Shown piece after piece: positions 40,027 to 50,104 of a DNA stretch of 64,000 nucleotides (position 1 is its first letter; every line of letters begins with the position of its first letter). Origin of the DNA: Bombyx mori (lineage: Eukaryota; Arthropoda; Insecta; Lepidoptera; Bombycidae); assembly GCF_030269925.1 (NCBI RefSeq), contig NC_085130.1, positions 4,910,501 to 4,974,500 on the forward strand. Direction: 5' to 3'. Under the pieces are notes generated by a model. The model was not told the DNA's origin and searched no databases. It worked only from the letters and a program-made list of their open reading frames with translations. Both the position numbers and the translations under genes were made by a program.

Positions 40027-40216
40027 TCATTCGGCGTCATTGCTGTGGGCAGATGTTATGCGCCTCACGAGCAATTGCCACTCCTCCCAGTTTGTGGGGA
40101 GCCTGGTACACTCGTGCAAACAGCCGCCAACTGCCAACTTAATCTAGTCGGTCCATCGCATGGGCAACCTTCCACGCGGTCTGGTGCCTTCTACACTTTG
40201 CCCTGAACGACAAGGC
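40027..40216 (-). pseudogene. RTE-like LINE C-terminus, broken
   Basis: Minus strand: VVQGK, frameshift, VEGTRPRGRLPMRWTD, stop codon, IKLAVGGCLHECTRLPTNWE, EWQLLVRRITSAHSNDAE, then TGA at 40027-40029. The GKVEG.RPRGR.P.RW.D and W...VRR patterns place it with the RTE C-termini at 1482 and 12585. Confidence 0.75.
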
Positions 40217-40433
40217 GCTTTATGGAGTCATTTATTATTTATTTAGTCATTACTGTAGATGCGCACAAATATTCTAGACTCCCTAATTGTTGTATAGTTC
40301 ACAGACAACTTAGTGTAAGTCGCCATCGCCTTTAAGACGCTAACTCGAATTGCCCGAAGCCGAAACGCATCCTTGTTTCGCGGCAGAAATAGGCGGAAGG
40401 TACCCAGTATCTGGTACAGTATTATTATTATTT

Positions 40434-40760
40434 TCAGCGCACATACGTCTCCAGATAGGCCTTCCCAAGGTTCACCACAATAACTGGTCTTGCCCAATCT
40501 GCATCTAGTAGATTCTTGCAATTCATGCTGCACTTTTCGGTACGTGATAGGTACTCAAGAACTTTCCGGCCCCACCGCCCATCAGAATCTGTTCTACAAG
40601 CAATGCGACCAGCCCGCTGCCACTTCAATCTTGCCATCTATGTCAGTTACGTTATTTCTTGCGGATCTCCTCATTCCTGATTCGATTTCGCAGAGTAACT
40701 CCGAACATAGATCTCTCCATTGCTGTTTGAGTATTCTGATAAGGCTCATTGTCACTATTA
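40434..40760 (-). pseudogene. RTE-like LINE C-terminus, second lineage
   Basis: Upstream frame: RSARNNVTDIDGKIE. Next frame: ARLKWQRAGRIACRTDSDGR, WGRKVLEYLSRTEK, ending VNLGKAYLETYVR. Moth RTE proteins read RRRT.VTDI...IA.LKW.WAGHI.RRTDGRWG.KVLEW.PRTG here, then LGEAYVQQWT at the end. Several frameshifts. Same lineage as 29573-29785. Confidence 0.75.
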
Positions 40761-40799
40761 TATAATTATGTACCCTGCTACCAATTATTATCCAAATGT

Positions 40800-40945
40800 A
40801 TACGGGATGAATGAGATGAGGACTGCTAACGTGACCTGGAGTGATGACAAGAAGCAAGTGCAAGACAGGGTCAAGTGGAGACAACTTGTGAGGGCCCTAT
40901 GTACCAGTGGGCCTCCCACAACAACAAAAACATACGGGCTGATTT
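40800..40945 (+). pseudogene. LINE C-terminal scrap
   Basis: GMNEMRTANVTWSDDKKQVQ, DRVKWRQLVRALCTSGPPTT. The M......V....A-QDR-KWR-LVR pattern is the last segment of LINE proteins like that at 38989. Opposite orientation to its two neighbours. Confidence 0.6.
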
Positions 40946-42041
40946 GGTTTATTGTCGTTTGCCACTTACGATATTGTTACTAGTAGCAAATCCAGGTCGT
41001 AACCACAATGATGCCACTCAGCGGTGGTTCAGCTCCAATCCGACACAGCTACTTTCCAAGCAGTCGTGTCCGATCAGCACTTGTACTGGCCGGAAATCGA
41101 GTCTAGTTGACCCATTCACTTAGTCCCCGAGGACTGGGCTAATCTCCTCAATAGCACAAAGGCCGGCCAAAGGATCGGTCAGCCACTAGACTTTGAGTCT
41201 AGATGTGATTATCATAGGTTTTTAATTTATTTAAGCCTATACACCGGTCCAGTTGAGCTTCTGCTAGAGGCTGACAAAACAAAACACAAGTTCTTCCAAT
41301 GCTCCCAAGCATTAAGATTGACTAACAAGGCAATTCATCTATGAACTCCGGTAGAAGCTGGTCGAACGAATATCGAAGGATCTAATAGCACCTAGAACGC
41401 TCGAGAAGTACATCGCCATCTATTAACAGATAGCGGAAACTACTGCTATAGATTTGTGGAATATTCTCTATAAAAACATTGTAGAGATGGCATGTAGTCA
41501 TTCAGCAATCGGAATTACTCGAAGTGAAACAGCGAACGGATCACCTGATGCGAAGCGGAACAAGCGAACTGAGAGTCTTAAAGTGCTTATGAAGTATTTA
41601 AGTGTTCTAAGTGTTGAATACAGTTTTAAATTGTGCTTTGGTGAAATTTTATTTATCCCGAACCCCAGCGCCTAACAATATCATTATCAGTAATCCTTAA
41701 TTCGATTTGCTTTGAATAACATTGGAATCTATTTCGCGAAACGCTCAAAAAAACTTTACTTACTACACAAACTAAACTGTGCCGTAGCCCGACATATTAC
41801 GTCAGACGGTTAGCTGACAGGAAATTAAAACGCAATATCGTATTAAGGAAACAAAAAAGAGCAATCCAGCAATTGTATACCTTATTTTTCGTATCGTATG
41901 TGAAAGACAAATATTTTTGTACATTGGAGGCATAAGATCGGATATTTAATTTAGGAAAATGTTAAGGTAAAAAATATATGAATTTAACGGCAAATAAATT
42001 TGATTCGCTCTCCTCGTGTTAGCGTTCGGTGATTGATAATC
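40946..42041. other. Unclassified; weak LTR-like features
   Basis: The 41456-41679 stretch begins TGTGGAATATTC and ends CGAACCCCAGCGCCTAACA, compatible with a TG...CA long terminal repeat. I see no second copy, primer-binding site or target duplication. Confidence 0.3.
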
Positions 42042-42180
42042 GGGTAAGAGAGTGTTAGGGGAGTTTTTTGATTGGGTAGGACAAGTATTCTTAGGCCCGC
42101 GGTCTGTTCCCAAAACTGGAAACCATCCCCCTGGACGGACCCCTCGTATGAGGTTCGGCCCCCTGCCCGGAAAATAGAAA
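42042..42180 (+). mobile_element. LINE 3' end (family of 18736)
   Basis: GTAAGAGAGTGTTAGGGGAG, CTTAGGCCCGCGGTCTGTTC, CGTATGAGGTTCGGCCCC and CTGCCCGGAAAATAGAAAA. Plus orientation, with the poly-A interrupted. Confidence 0.75.
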
Positions 42181-42957
42181 AGGTTAAGATAAATTCCAAA
42201 AGGTCTTAGCTTACTTAAAATTTCAAACGATTCTTAACCTTACGCTCGCGACTTTAAGTTATATATGTATAATTAACCAAATAATTTGTATTAGTAATGT
42301 TTATAGAGATGCATTTTGCTTTTTACTTTCAGTGGGTACAACCTCTCGAATTTCACAATACGTCCTACAAACAGTTAGCGTTGGAAAATTCATTCAGAAT
42401 TCCTTTTTTGATGCACGGTCAGTTTCCATTCGGACAATACCTCGTCAGGTTTGACTGGCGTGACGCAATTATCGGTTTTAGTTTTACGCGCTGTATGTTC
42501 AGCCTTTTCCCCTATAAACGAATCTATTCAGAAAACGGCATTTTAAGCAAATTTGTAGGAAGCAGCATTGACGTAAAGAAGAAATACTTTTAGGCCTTAA
42601 TGCAGTTTTCAAAATACCCTAGAAGGCTTCACGTGAAGTTAATAATTCCGAAATACGTCGAAGGGTGAAAGCCTTAAAATTGATTTAAGCGAAATTTTTG
42701 AATTTTACAGGAGAGCCATTTAAAGTTTAAAATTTGGAAAATTAACATAACAAAAAAAGCTTCTTCAGCTATTCGAATGGAGTAAGCTTAATTGAAGTTC
42801 AATTAAAAAGATCGAACTGTTAATGATAATACCAAATAAAACGCATGTTTAATTACAAAAATAAATGTCGGGTATACACTTGGCATCACACTCGCAATAA
42901 GACCTCGATATATTTTAAATACATTCTCGCTTAAGTTTAGTGAAACTACCATTTTGT
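42181..42957. other. Unrecognised; a 98-codon open frame at 42297-42593
   Basis: The frame (WVQPLEFHNTSYKQLALENS..) is preceded by TTTTACTTTCAG, which looks like a splice acceptor, so an exon cannot be ruled out. No domain recognised and no partner exon found. Confidence 0.25.
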
Positions 42958-43075
42958 CTTTCTTTTATTGCCTTTGTAAGCAGACGAGCATACGGCCCAC
43001 CTGATGGTAAGTGGTCACCGTCGCTCATGGACGTCAGCAATGCCAGGGGCAGAGCCAAGCCGCTGCCTACCATCT
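42958..43075 (-). mobile_element. Jockey-like LINE 3' end
   Basis: TTTTATTGCCTTTGTAAGCA, CGGCCCACCTGATGGTAAGT and CCAGGGGCAGAGCCAAGCCG. The minus strand reads GRQRLGSAPGIADVHERR then stop. Confidence 0.87.
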
Positions 43076-43331
43076 ATCAACTATCCATCTGTCTATCAAC
43101 GCCACCGGCAGTATTGTTCCAGTTTGCTTCCGTCTTCAAGATTGTCGGTCGGTATTCCGGTTCTTGATGCGACCGACTGATAACAACTTAACACCAAATA
43201 AACTCAGAACTCGTTTCCCATCAACCTTAAAACTGTGTTCGGAGCTGTGGTGCACCACACAGGCGAAATTCCCAAATTATAAATGTACCTTCTTCATTGT
43301 GTTTCTCAAAGGATTTTATATTATATAATCT
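43076..43331. other. Unrecognised sequence between LINE and Helitron
   Basis: No repeat or coding family seen. Confidence 0.35.
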
Positions 43332-43621
43332 TCTATATATATAAAAATGAATTGCTGTTCGTTAGTCTCGCTAAAACTCGAGAACGGCTGGACCGATTTG
43401 GCTAATTTTGGTCTTGAATTATTTGTGGAAATCCAGAGAAGGCTTAAAAGGTAGATAAATATGAAAATGTTCGGAATAAAATAAAAATAACAATTTTGTT
43501 TTTGCTTTGATGTGTCCCCCGTCGGACGAATTCCTTTTGTGTGTTTTAAGTTTATTTTATACAAAAGTTTAGGTCTTTTATTTATCGATTGAGGCACTAC
43601 GAAGTCTGCCGGGTCAGTTAG
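43332..43621 (+). mobile_element. Lep1-type Helitron-like element, 290 bp
   Basis: TCTATATATATAAAAATGAA, CGTTAGTCTCGCTAAAACTC, GAACGGCTGGACCGATTTGG to GTCTGCCGGGTCAGTTAG. Same length as 58736-59025. The terminal C of CTAG is mutated (TTAG). An alternative start at 43329 has the expected A before TC. Confidence 0.88.
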
Positions 43622-44117
43622 TATATTCATATTTATTTCACCTGAAAAACAAAAGCATAAATCGATTTCGTTGGATTAAACTTTTACAGGCAAACACATA
43701 CTATTATACAGATTACCCCGATCTAAATAATTCACAAACATTCGATTTAGGTAAAGCACTTTTCGAACGGTTTTAAAAAATCATTCCATTCGGATACATT
43801 AATCAAACACTCGGGTTTATTTTGTTTGGTTTACATTTCAACGCATCGTCACAGTGTAAATGACTAGACGTAAGACAACACAGTGAATATATATAAAAAA
43901 GGTGCTAAGTTATCGTAGTATACATTACAAAAGTAAAGTTTCGTTTGCGTCACACAAACATGTGGTAACTGGTCGAATCAGCAAAATAGCCTGTTTGAGA
44001 AAGAGAAAAATAAATTTTGAACTTCATGACTTCAAAATTAAATAAGTTAGGCCTTTAAAATCTAAGCTAAGGAAAGGTTAACTAAAATTCACTTATACTT
44101 ATATGCCTATTTACCTA
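43622..44117. other. AT-rich sequence, nothing recognised
   Basis: No repeat or coding signal. Confidence 0.5.
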
Positions 44118-44472
44118 CCAGTACTCTTGAGGGGCTATTCTGGCTTTACCTTAATTAGGGGGCCCTCCAACGGGGCTTAGTCTGAATAATATCTGGTCTA
44201 GCAAGAGCAATGCCTTCCTGCATCTATCATCGGATCAGAATCGCGACCCGCTGAGATCTGGCGCGACTGCTTGTGAAAGTCCCATAGTCTGTACCATCTG
44301 GGGTACCATCCATCTATGCTCTACGTCGACCCTGTCCCGCCATCTCAATGGCCCCGACTGGGCTCTGGTTCGGTCCGGGGTAGGGCGCCATCTATCAGCA
44401 GCAGGAGTTTTTGGTGAGGTTCAAGTCCCGCATACGGTGATTTTCTCCTGTACAAAAAAAAGGTCTGTACCA
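44118..44472 (-). repeat. Hp3 repeat, reverse, interrupted
   Basis: CTCTTGAGGGGCTATTCTGG, AAGAGCAATGCCTTCCTGCA, GGATCAGAATCGCGACCCGC and CCCATAGTCTGTACC, then a short insertion. Diverged. Confidence 0.7.
44297..44462 (+). mobile_element. 166-bp retroposed insertion with target duplication
   Basis: Flanked by GTCTGTACCA at 44287-44296 and 44463-44472 (perfect 10 bp). Ends CTCCTGTACAAAAAAAAG. Contains GGTTCAAGTCCC, a near-perfect tRNA B box, but no A box is evident. It may be a SINE fragment or LINE 3' end. Single copy in the window. Confidence 0.75.
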
Positions 44473-44562
44473 AGAATTATGGAAATGAGCTCACGTCCTA
44501 TTGCTTATTGTTAAAACAAAATAGACAATTGCCTTTAATTTAGTTAAATTAATGCTTAAGCG

Positions 44563-44892
44563 AATTTTTAATGCCATGAATGTTCGATAGATGGGGCGCA
44601 ATATATTACAATAAATAGCATAAACATTTGCTGATTGTTTCAGTGAAATGAAAGAAGACCTCATTTGGATTATATAAATTAAATACTATTTTATCGCAAC
44701 TTGTTGAACAGTACCTACTGATATGATTTATATACTGTGTAGACAATCAAATAAAACGAATCCTACTCATAATGTACATACACATATTTGCTCATAAACA
44801 TAAAAAAATCAAATTCTTATTTGCATAAACAGAATAACCTTAAATTTAAATTTGGCTTATATATTTACGGCCTTAAAAAGATCAATATTTAT
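44563..44892 (+). repeat. 330-bp AT-rich duplicated segment, copy 1
   Basis: TTTTTAATGCCATGAATGTT, CAATATATTACAATAAATAG, AATGAAAGAAGACCTCATTT, ATACTGTGTAGACAATCAAA to AAAGATCAATATTTATA. Nearly identical to 53961-54314, which has 26 extra bp. Confidence 0.9.
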
Positions 44893-44949
44893 ATTCATAG
44901 TAATAATGCGCCGCATTAAGAAATGAATTGGCAGATAGTCCCAAATGCC

Positions 44950-45057
44950 AACCTAAATTGGTCTGTAAGCTCGTCCACCCATCTCTCTCTCTCTCTCTGT
45001 GCGTCGTATTCCTCAGTTCTGAGGGTCGTGACCTTTATGTCCACCCATCTAAGCAAT
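44950..45057 (+). mobile_element. Bm1 3' end, interrupted
   Basis: GTCTGTAAGCTCGTCCACCC then ATCT, an insert, then GTCCACCCATCTAAGCAATA plus A-tail. Confidence 0.88.
44985..45038 (-). mobile_element. 54-bp nested retroposition with (CT)n end
   Basis: Starts CTCTCTCTCTCTCT (minus-strand (AG)n tail) and continues GTGCGTCGTATTCCTCAGTT..GAGGGTCGTGACC. Flanked by a perfect 12-bp duplication GTCCACCCATCT (44973-44984 and 45039-45050) inside the Bm1 tail. Looks like an extremely 5'-truncated retroelement with a dinucleotide tail. Confidence 0.85.
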
Positions 45058-45768
45058 AAAAAAAGTCTATTCTTACTTACTGAATCTACATTATATTTCC
45101 GTTGATTTTCCTCTTCGAAAACTTTCGATAATGAAAATTCAACATTAATGAACAAAGGGAGATTTTTTTTTAAATAAAAGCTCACTTTAAAAGTTTTACG
45201 TTAAAATTCACTTATTAGAAACATCGTGTTGTCTGCACATAGGAATAATGCTTTAAGTAAAAGCGTACTCATTCTTCTAATGCGCTTTTAATAAATACAG
45301 AAATAAAATTTAAAAAAAGCTCTCGCCAACCCTACTGATGTCACCTTCAGGATCGTAGGTACTGTTTTATTTTTTCATATTACTCAAAATTATTTCGTGT
45401 GTCAACCCTAATTAATGGCAACGACGACGTAGACAATTATGAGGAATTTATTTTAGTCGGTTTTTAGCTTCATCATTTCTGTTTGGACAGTTAATATCTT
45501 TGATACTTCAAAGTACGGTTAAAGTTAAGTTTAACAAAGTGTTTGATAAAAATTGGGGCATCCCTGTTTAAAAGAGAATAATTTACATCGTTGCGCCAGT
45601 AGCTTGAATTAGCGGTTTCACTAGAACTTTACACGCAGTTTAGCTGAATTTATGTCGCTGATAGTTTTGCGCTGGAGTTACACGTTGCGGTGTTATTGCA
45701 TTTCGGGAGTGCATTAAAGCGGTTGTACTACATTTTGTTTGTCACGTTTTCTAACTGTTAGCTTAGAG
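45058..45768. other. Unrecognised sequence
   Basis: No shared repeat seen. The last 200 bp could be part of a larger element around the hAT-like copy. Confidence 0.4.
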
Positions 45769-46026
45769 TGCAGCTTTTCCCAAAGTGAGCGATAACGCCC
45801 CCTTGTAGACGCTCCAGGCCTAAAGAGGGGCGGTAACAGACCCAGAAAAAAATGGGAGCGTTGTATAGAAGCTTGGGAGGTGATTTGTAATTTCATCTAG
45901 GAGGACTCTTAGACACCACCTGAGAGCTCTCGTTATAGTGGTTTTAAATATGTGAAAAAATGGGGGCGCTAAAAAATAATTTGTTCTCAAAGTGGGCAGG
46001 AGACAAAATAAGTTTGGGAATCCCTG
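45769..46026. mobile_element. hAT-like miniature element with target duplication
   Basis: CAGCTTTTCCCAAAGTGAGC at the left and AAGTTTGGGAATCCCTG at the right are inverted ends. Flanks GCTTAGAG (45761-45768) and ACTTAGAG (46027-46034) match at 7 of 8, the length typical of hAT. 258 bp, no transposase. Confidence 0.75.
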
Positions 46027-46261
46027 ACTTAGAGGATTCAGGAATATCAAAGCTTTGTGAAAGGACGTCTGCTTTTATGGTAAGCTCTGAAGTACTAATG
46101 TTATGGAAGTTGACTCGTCCAGCGGCTAGTGCAAAGGGTGCTTCAAAACAGAATAACCCCCTCAACAACATTACGGTTACGATCAGTAGTTTAGGATTGG
46201 GGGGTGACCTTCGTAGCCATACTCGTCCAGCTCAGCAAAGAGTATGACTTGCAACCTAACC

Positions 46262-46445
46262 AATACATTAGCCTGTTGAGTATCTCGCCGGATTTTCTCA
46301 GCGGGTCGCGGTCCGATTCGGTAGTAGATTCATTCGTGAAGCAGCTGCCCTTGAGTTGTTAGGTCTCCTCCGAAGGCGCTCAGGCAGCTGTTAGCAAATC
46401 CCATCCTTCCTGACTGAGCCTTTTTTGCCACCTGTCCTTGCTTCC
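46262..46445 (+). repeat. Hp3-related repeat, variant subfamily
   Basis: Hairpin region (GAGTATCTCGCCGGATTTTC..TCAGCGGGTCGCG) then a different 3' part: CTTGAGTTGTTAGGTCTCCT..GGCGCTCAGGCAGCTGTTAG. That 3' part recurs alone at 52998-53130. Confidence 0.75.
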
Positions 46446-47824
46446 TTCCCAAAAAAAACATTGGTGTTCTGGCCCAGATCAGATAAGATCTTCTTACCTG
46501 AGGAATGATGGATAAGTAAATGGTTAAATCACCTGCCAAATTGTTCAATTAACTATCTATATCTTAGAAAAATACCACAAAAATTATTGCAGGCATTAGC
46601 GGCATAAAAGATGAGGGTTTCCGTTTCCTAGCCTGCGTTAATGGTTGAAGGAAGCCTCTATGTAATTCTACTTGAAAGTACTGAATGAGACGATATTATA
46701 TGGAGACCAGATGGCGTCCAAAATAGTAAAGCAGTCCAATCTAACCAGTTTCCGAACATATTTCGCAGAATGTGCATTAGGCAACCGCAAGGCTTCCGGA
46801 TTCAGTACCGAATTGCCGGCGCATTCATCTAAGATAGAGCTTTAATTTGTAAAGTAACTTGTAAGCACTTGGCGGTTACCCAGGATAGTTGGGAATTCGC
46901 GTTAGCTGTTGTCTGAGGTAATGGCCAATAAACAATGCATCGAGTTTCATGAATTTCAATGCACCCGAGGATTGAATGCACGTGTGTGGTTACAGTGAAT
47001 GTTTATTTCAGTTTTAAATTCGTTATATATTTATTTCTGGTGATAAAGCGTGTTGCTATCTCAAACTCATTGGTACTATAGTCTGTTCACCTTAATGCTA
47101 CCGCAAAATAATAATGTCCTCAGTTTTCAACGATAGATTTCAGATTTGTAAGCATAGACGAATTTGATACATTTATTTATTAAGGCCTCATGATAACTAG
47201 TATTGCTGCAGTCCTGACATCGTCTATGTCTATTGTTAGCTGTTGCAGCATTCAAAGGAACCGGCTGTATTCTCGTCCGCCGATTGAAGCAATAAAAAAA
47301 ATAGATAGTGAAACTTATTCATTTTTTATCTTAACCAACTTATCCATAACATAAATAACATCCCCATATATTTCCGTTCCTCCTATAAGCCCTTTTAATC
47401 CACAGTGCGATGTTGGACCACCGTAAATTTTGTCCGGCACAGACTGCGGCCATGTATCATCGTTTTTATTGTTTTCATATAAATTATTCCGTTTATTTAC
47501 CCTTCTTTTTTGTCTGAGCTTTTCAGATAACATAGCCCTTAATAAACAGAGACTTTGACGTAGAATTTTTTGGGCTTACATAACGATCAGCAGATATTTT
47601 TCTGCTGTGCGCGTTCAGCTATTAAGAAATTCTCAAAAGCATAACCACTTTTTATAGTTAGGTTTTGTAAATAAGAAGCACCCGCTGTTACAATTAGCCA
47701 AGTCATTATAAACTGCTCACAAACTGCTGGGACAAAGGTAATTAATTATGAACGCATTTCAAGTTGCTTCGTAGTTAAAAGTTTTATGAAATTTTATACA
47801 ATTACTATGACAATATCATTACTA
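46446..47824. other. Mostly unrecognised; SINE-like tail at 47255-47302
   Basis: AACCGGCTGTATTCTCGTCC..GAAGCAATAAAAAAAA resembles a decayed Bm1 end. Nothing else supported. Confidence 0.4.
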
Positions 47825-48062
47825 GTATTATGTTGTATGATCCCACACGCTTAAGTACCACCATCATGCCTATTTCTACCGTGAAAGAGTAATTGGTTTC
47901 AGCTTGAAGAGCAGGACGGCCTTTGTATTGTAAAAACTGAAGCTTAAAACTCTTGTCTCCAGGTTGGTGTCGGCATTTACGTTGTAGATGTATATGGACC
48001 CTGGTAACCACTTAATACCCAGTCGGTCGTGGCCTCGTCCACCCATCTAAGCAATAAAAAGA
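47825..48062 (+). mobile_element. Bm1, diverged
   Basis: Starts in GTATGATCCCACACGCTTAA (about 20 bp deleted), GCCTATTTCTACCGTGAAAG, GGTTGGTGTCGGCATTTACG to CACCCATCTAAGCAATAAAA. Confidence 0.87.
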
Positions 48063-48325
48063 AAAGGGAAATCATTAAAACTCTGCTGAACAATAACCAC
48101 GTAGTTTTGGTTTGTTTTTTTCTGCACTATAAAAAAAAATATTCATTATACCTGATATATATAATATTGCTTACAGGACACTATACATATTAAGAAGTAA
48201 ACGATGAAACTACATCATAAATCACGAGTCCCATTTTGCTTATGAAAAATTGTTGAACCGCTATTTTTCAAACCGGACCACACAACTGTACTACCTGATA
48301 CATATTTTTGCTACACTTAACACCG

Positions 48326-48553
48326 CTTTTTTTATTGCTTAGATTGGTGGACGTGCTCACAGCCCACCTGGTGTTAAGTGGTTACTGGAGCCCATAGACA
48401 TCCACAACGTAAATGCGCCACCCACCTTAAGATACAAGTTCTAAGGTCTCAGTATAGCTACAACGGCTGCCTCACCCTTCAAACCGAAACGCATTACTGC
48501 TTCACGGCAGAAATAGGCAGGGCGGTGGTACCTACCCGAGCGGACTCACAAGT
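48326..48553 (-). mobile_element. Bm1 SINE, first 20 bp of body lost
   Basis: Poly-T, CACAGCCCACCTGGTGTTAA, CTGCTTCACGGCAGAAATAG to GACTCACAAGTGGCCCTA. Stops before CCACCAGT. Confidence 0.92.
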
Positions 48554-49062
48554 GGCCCTAATAATACTATTCTGTATTCCATGAAAAAATCCTGAAGTGG
48601 ATCGAACATATTTCTGCTATTTCTTCTGCACCTAAGACCGTTTGCTATTCTGTATTACACAAAAAAATCCTGAACCGAAGTCGAAAGAAAAATCCAAGTG
48701 CTAAGAGTTCGAATGCAGGCCAATAATACGACAAAATTACCTACTTAACTAATGAATAATCTCGCGTTAATGCCGTCCTAAACACACAGCCACGAGACAA
48801 GCTCAAACAAAAACGTTTGAACAGGGCGCGGGGTTGCTTGAATGTCTCTTTTGCTTTTCACGATATGAATTGACACAGAAGGTGTGAATCAATTCAAACT
48901 GTAAGGCCGCTTAAATAATCCATACTAAAATCATAATTAAGTCCCAATTATACTTAGGCCTGCATTTAGGCTAGAGATGCTCTTGTTGTAAGTACATAAT
49001 TAGATGGGTAAATTAGTTCACGACTCATGTAGTACAGTTATGGACATGTAAACGGTACTCCA
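48554..49062. other. Unrecognised sequence
   Basis: CTGTATTCCATGAAAAAATC-CTGAA and CTGTATTACACAAAAAAATC-CTGAA (48571 and 48650) form a loose direct repeat 80 bp apart; otherwise nothing. Confidence 0.4.
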
Positions 49063-49182
49063 TTTTTTTTTTATTGCCCTTGTGGGCAGACGAGCATACG
49101 GCCCACCTGATGGTGAGTGGTTACCGTCGCCCATGGACTTCAGCAATGCCAGGGGCAGAGCCAAGCCGCTGCCTACCGCATA
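49063..49182 (-). mobile_element. Jockey-like LINE 3' end, well preserved
   Basis: T9, ATTGCCCTTGTGGGCAGACG, CGGCCCACCTGATGGTGAGT, CCATGGACTTCAGCAATGCC and GGGCAGAGCCAAGCCGCTGC. The minus strand reads GRQRLGSAPGIAEVHGRR then stop. Confidence 0.9.
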
Positions 49183-49534
49183 ATGTCACTCTTCGGGTCG
49201 ATCGTCCGTCTGTTAGTTTCGCCATATGCCCCGTCCAATTTCCATTTCCTAACACATAACGAAATATAAAGTTAAGGTACCTAACGTTTCATACAAAACA
49301 GAAAATGTAGAGAGGGCCTTCACTAGATATAAATTAATGTCCACCGTCCAATGCTGGACTTTGCGTGCGTTCTTTTAAAGTTGTTTGGGGTCTCAGGAAA
49401 TACAGTGACTTAGTTAATCCACACTCCTCGGCCCAGAACCAATTGAGATCGAACTCTTCATTGACATATACATAGTATATAAGACTGTACAATATCTTCA
49501 AAAGGGATATAATAGTGACTGACATCTTAGGAAT

Positions 49535-50104
49535 ACTGCACAAGATGGCGTCCAAAATGCTGGGAAAGCATACTTCACGCCTGGACAAAGATTTTTGCTT
49601 TATATAGCACAAGTTTGGCCTTGCGTGGAGTACTGCTCCCATCTCTGCGCTGGGGCTCCCAAAAACCAGCTTCTTCCATTTTACTCTATACAGAAGAGGG
49701 CCGTTCGGATTGTCGATAATCTGATTCCCACGGATCGTTTGCAACCTCTGGGTCTACGGAGGGACTTCGGTTCCCTCTGTATTTTGTACGGTATGTTCCA
49801 TGGGGAGTGCTCTGAGAAATTGTCTGAGATGATACCATCATCTCTTTTTTACCATCGCCACCGGAGTATAGTTCATCAATACTACCACTGCGGTCATCCC
49901 CTGTGCGTTTCTAGAGGTCTTTTTTACCACCTACCATCCGGCTATGGAATGAGCTCAAGACAAGTAAGAAGTCTGATCAAAAGGTCATCTTACCATTCTT
50001 TTCTTTTTTACATTTTAAATTTAATATATTTTTTGTTTGTTTCGTTAATTTATACGTACCTACTTTTTAAAGTCTTAATTGGGAATTTGAGATGTTTTGT
50101 TTGA
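49535..50104 (+). pseudogene. Jockey-like LINE, reverse transcriptase C-terminal region
   Basis: The first frame reads LHKMASKMLG. After a small deletion the main frame reads KAYFTPGQRFLLYIAQVWPC, VEYCSHLCAGAPKNQLLPFY, SIQKRAVRIVDNLIPTDRLQ, PLGLRRDFGSLCILYGMFHG, ECSEKLSEMIPSSLFYHRHR. A further shift gives RLWNEL. VEYCSHLWAGAP and IQ.RAVRIVD are the thumb/C-terminal signature of Jockey-clade LINEs. About 170 codons survive; no active-site F/YADD remains (5'-truncated). It lies 350 bp from a reverse-oriented 3' end of the same family. Confidence 0.9.

Noticed and set aside
41456..41679. Possible solo LTR (TGTGG...CTAACA)
   Set aside because: No flanking target duplication (AGATT versus ATATC), no second copy, no internal retroviral-type sequence.
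42297..42593. 98-codon frame preceded by a splice-acceptor-like TTTTACTTTCAG
   Set aside because: No recognised domain, no matching donor or partner exon. Such tracts are frequent in AT-rich DNA.
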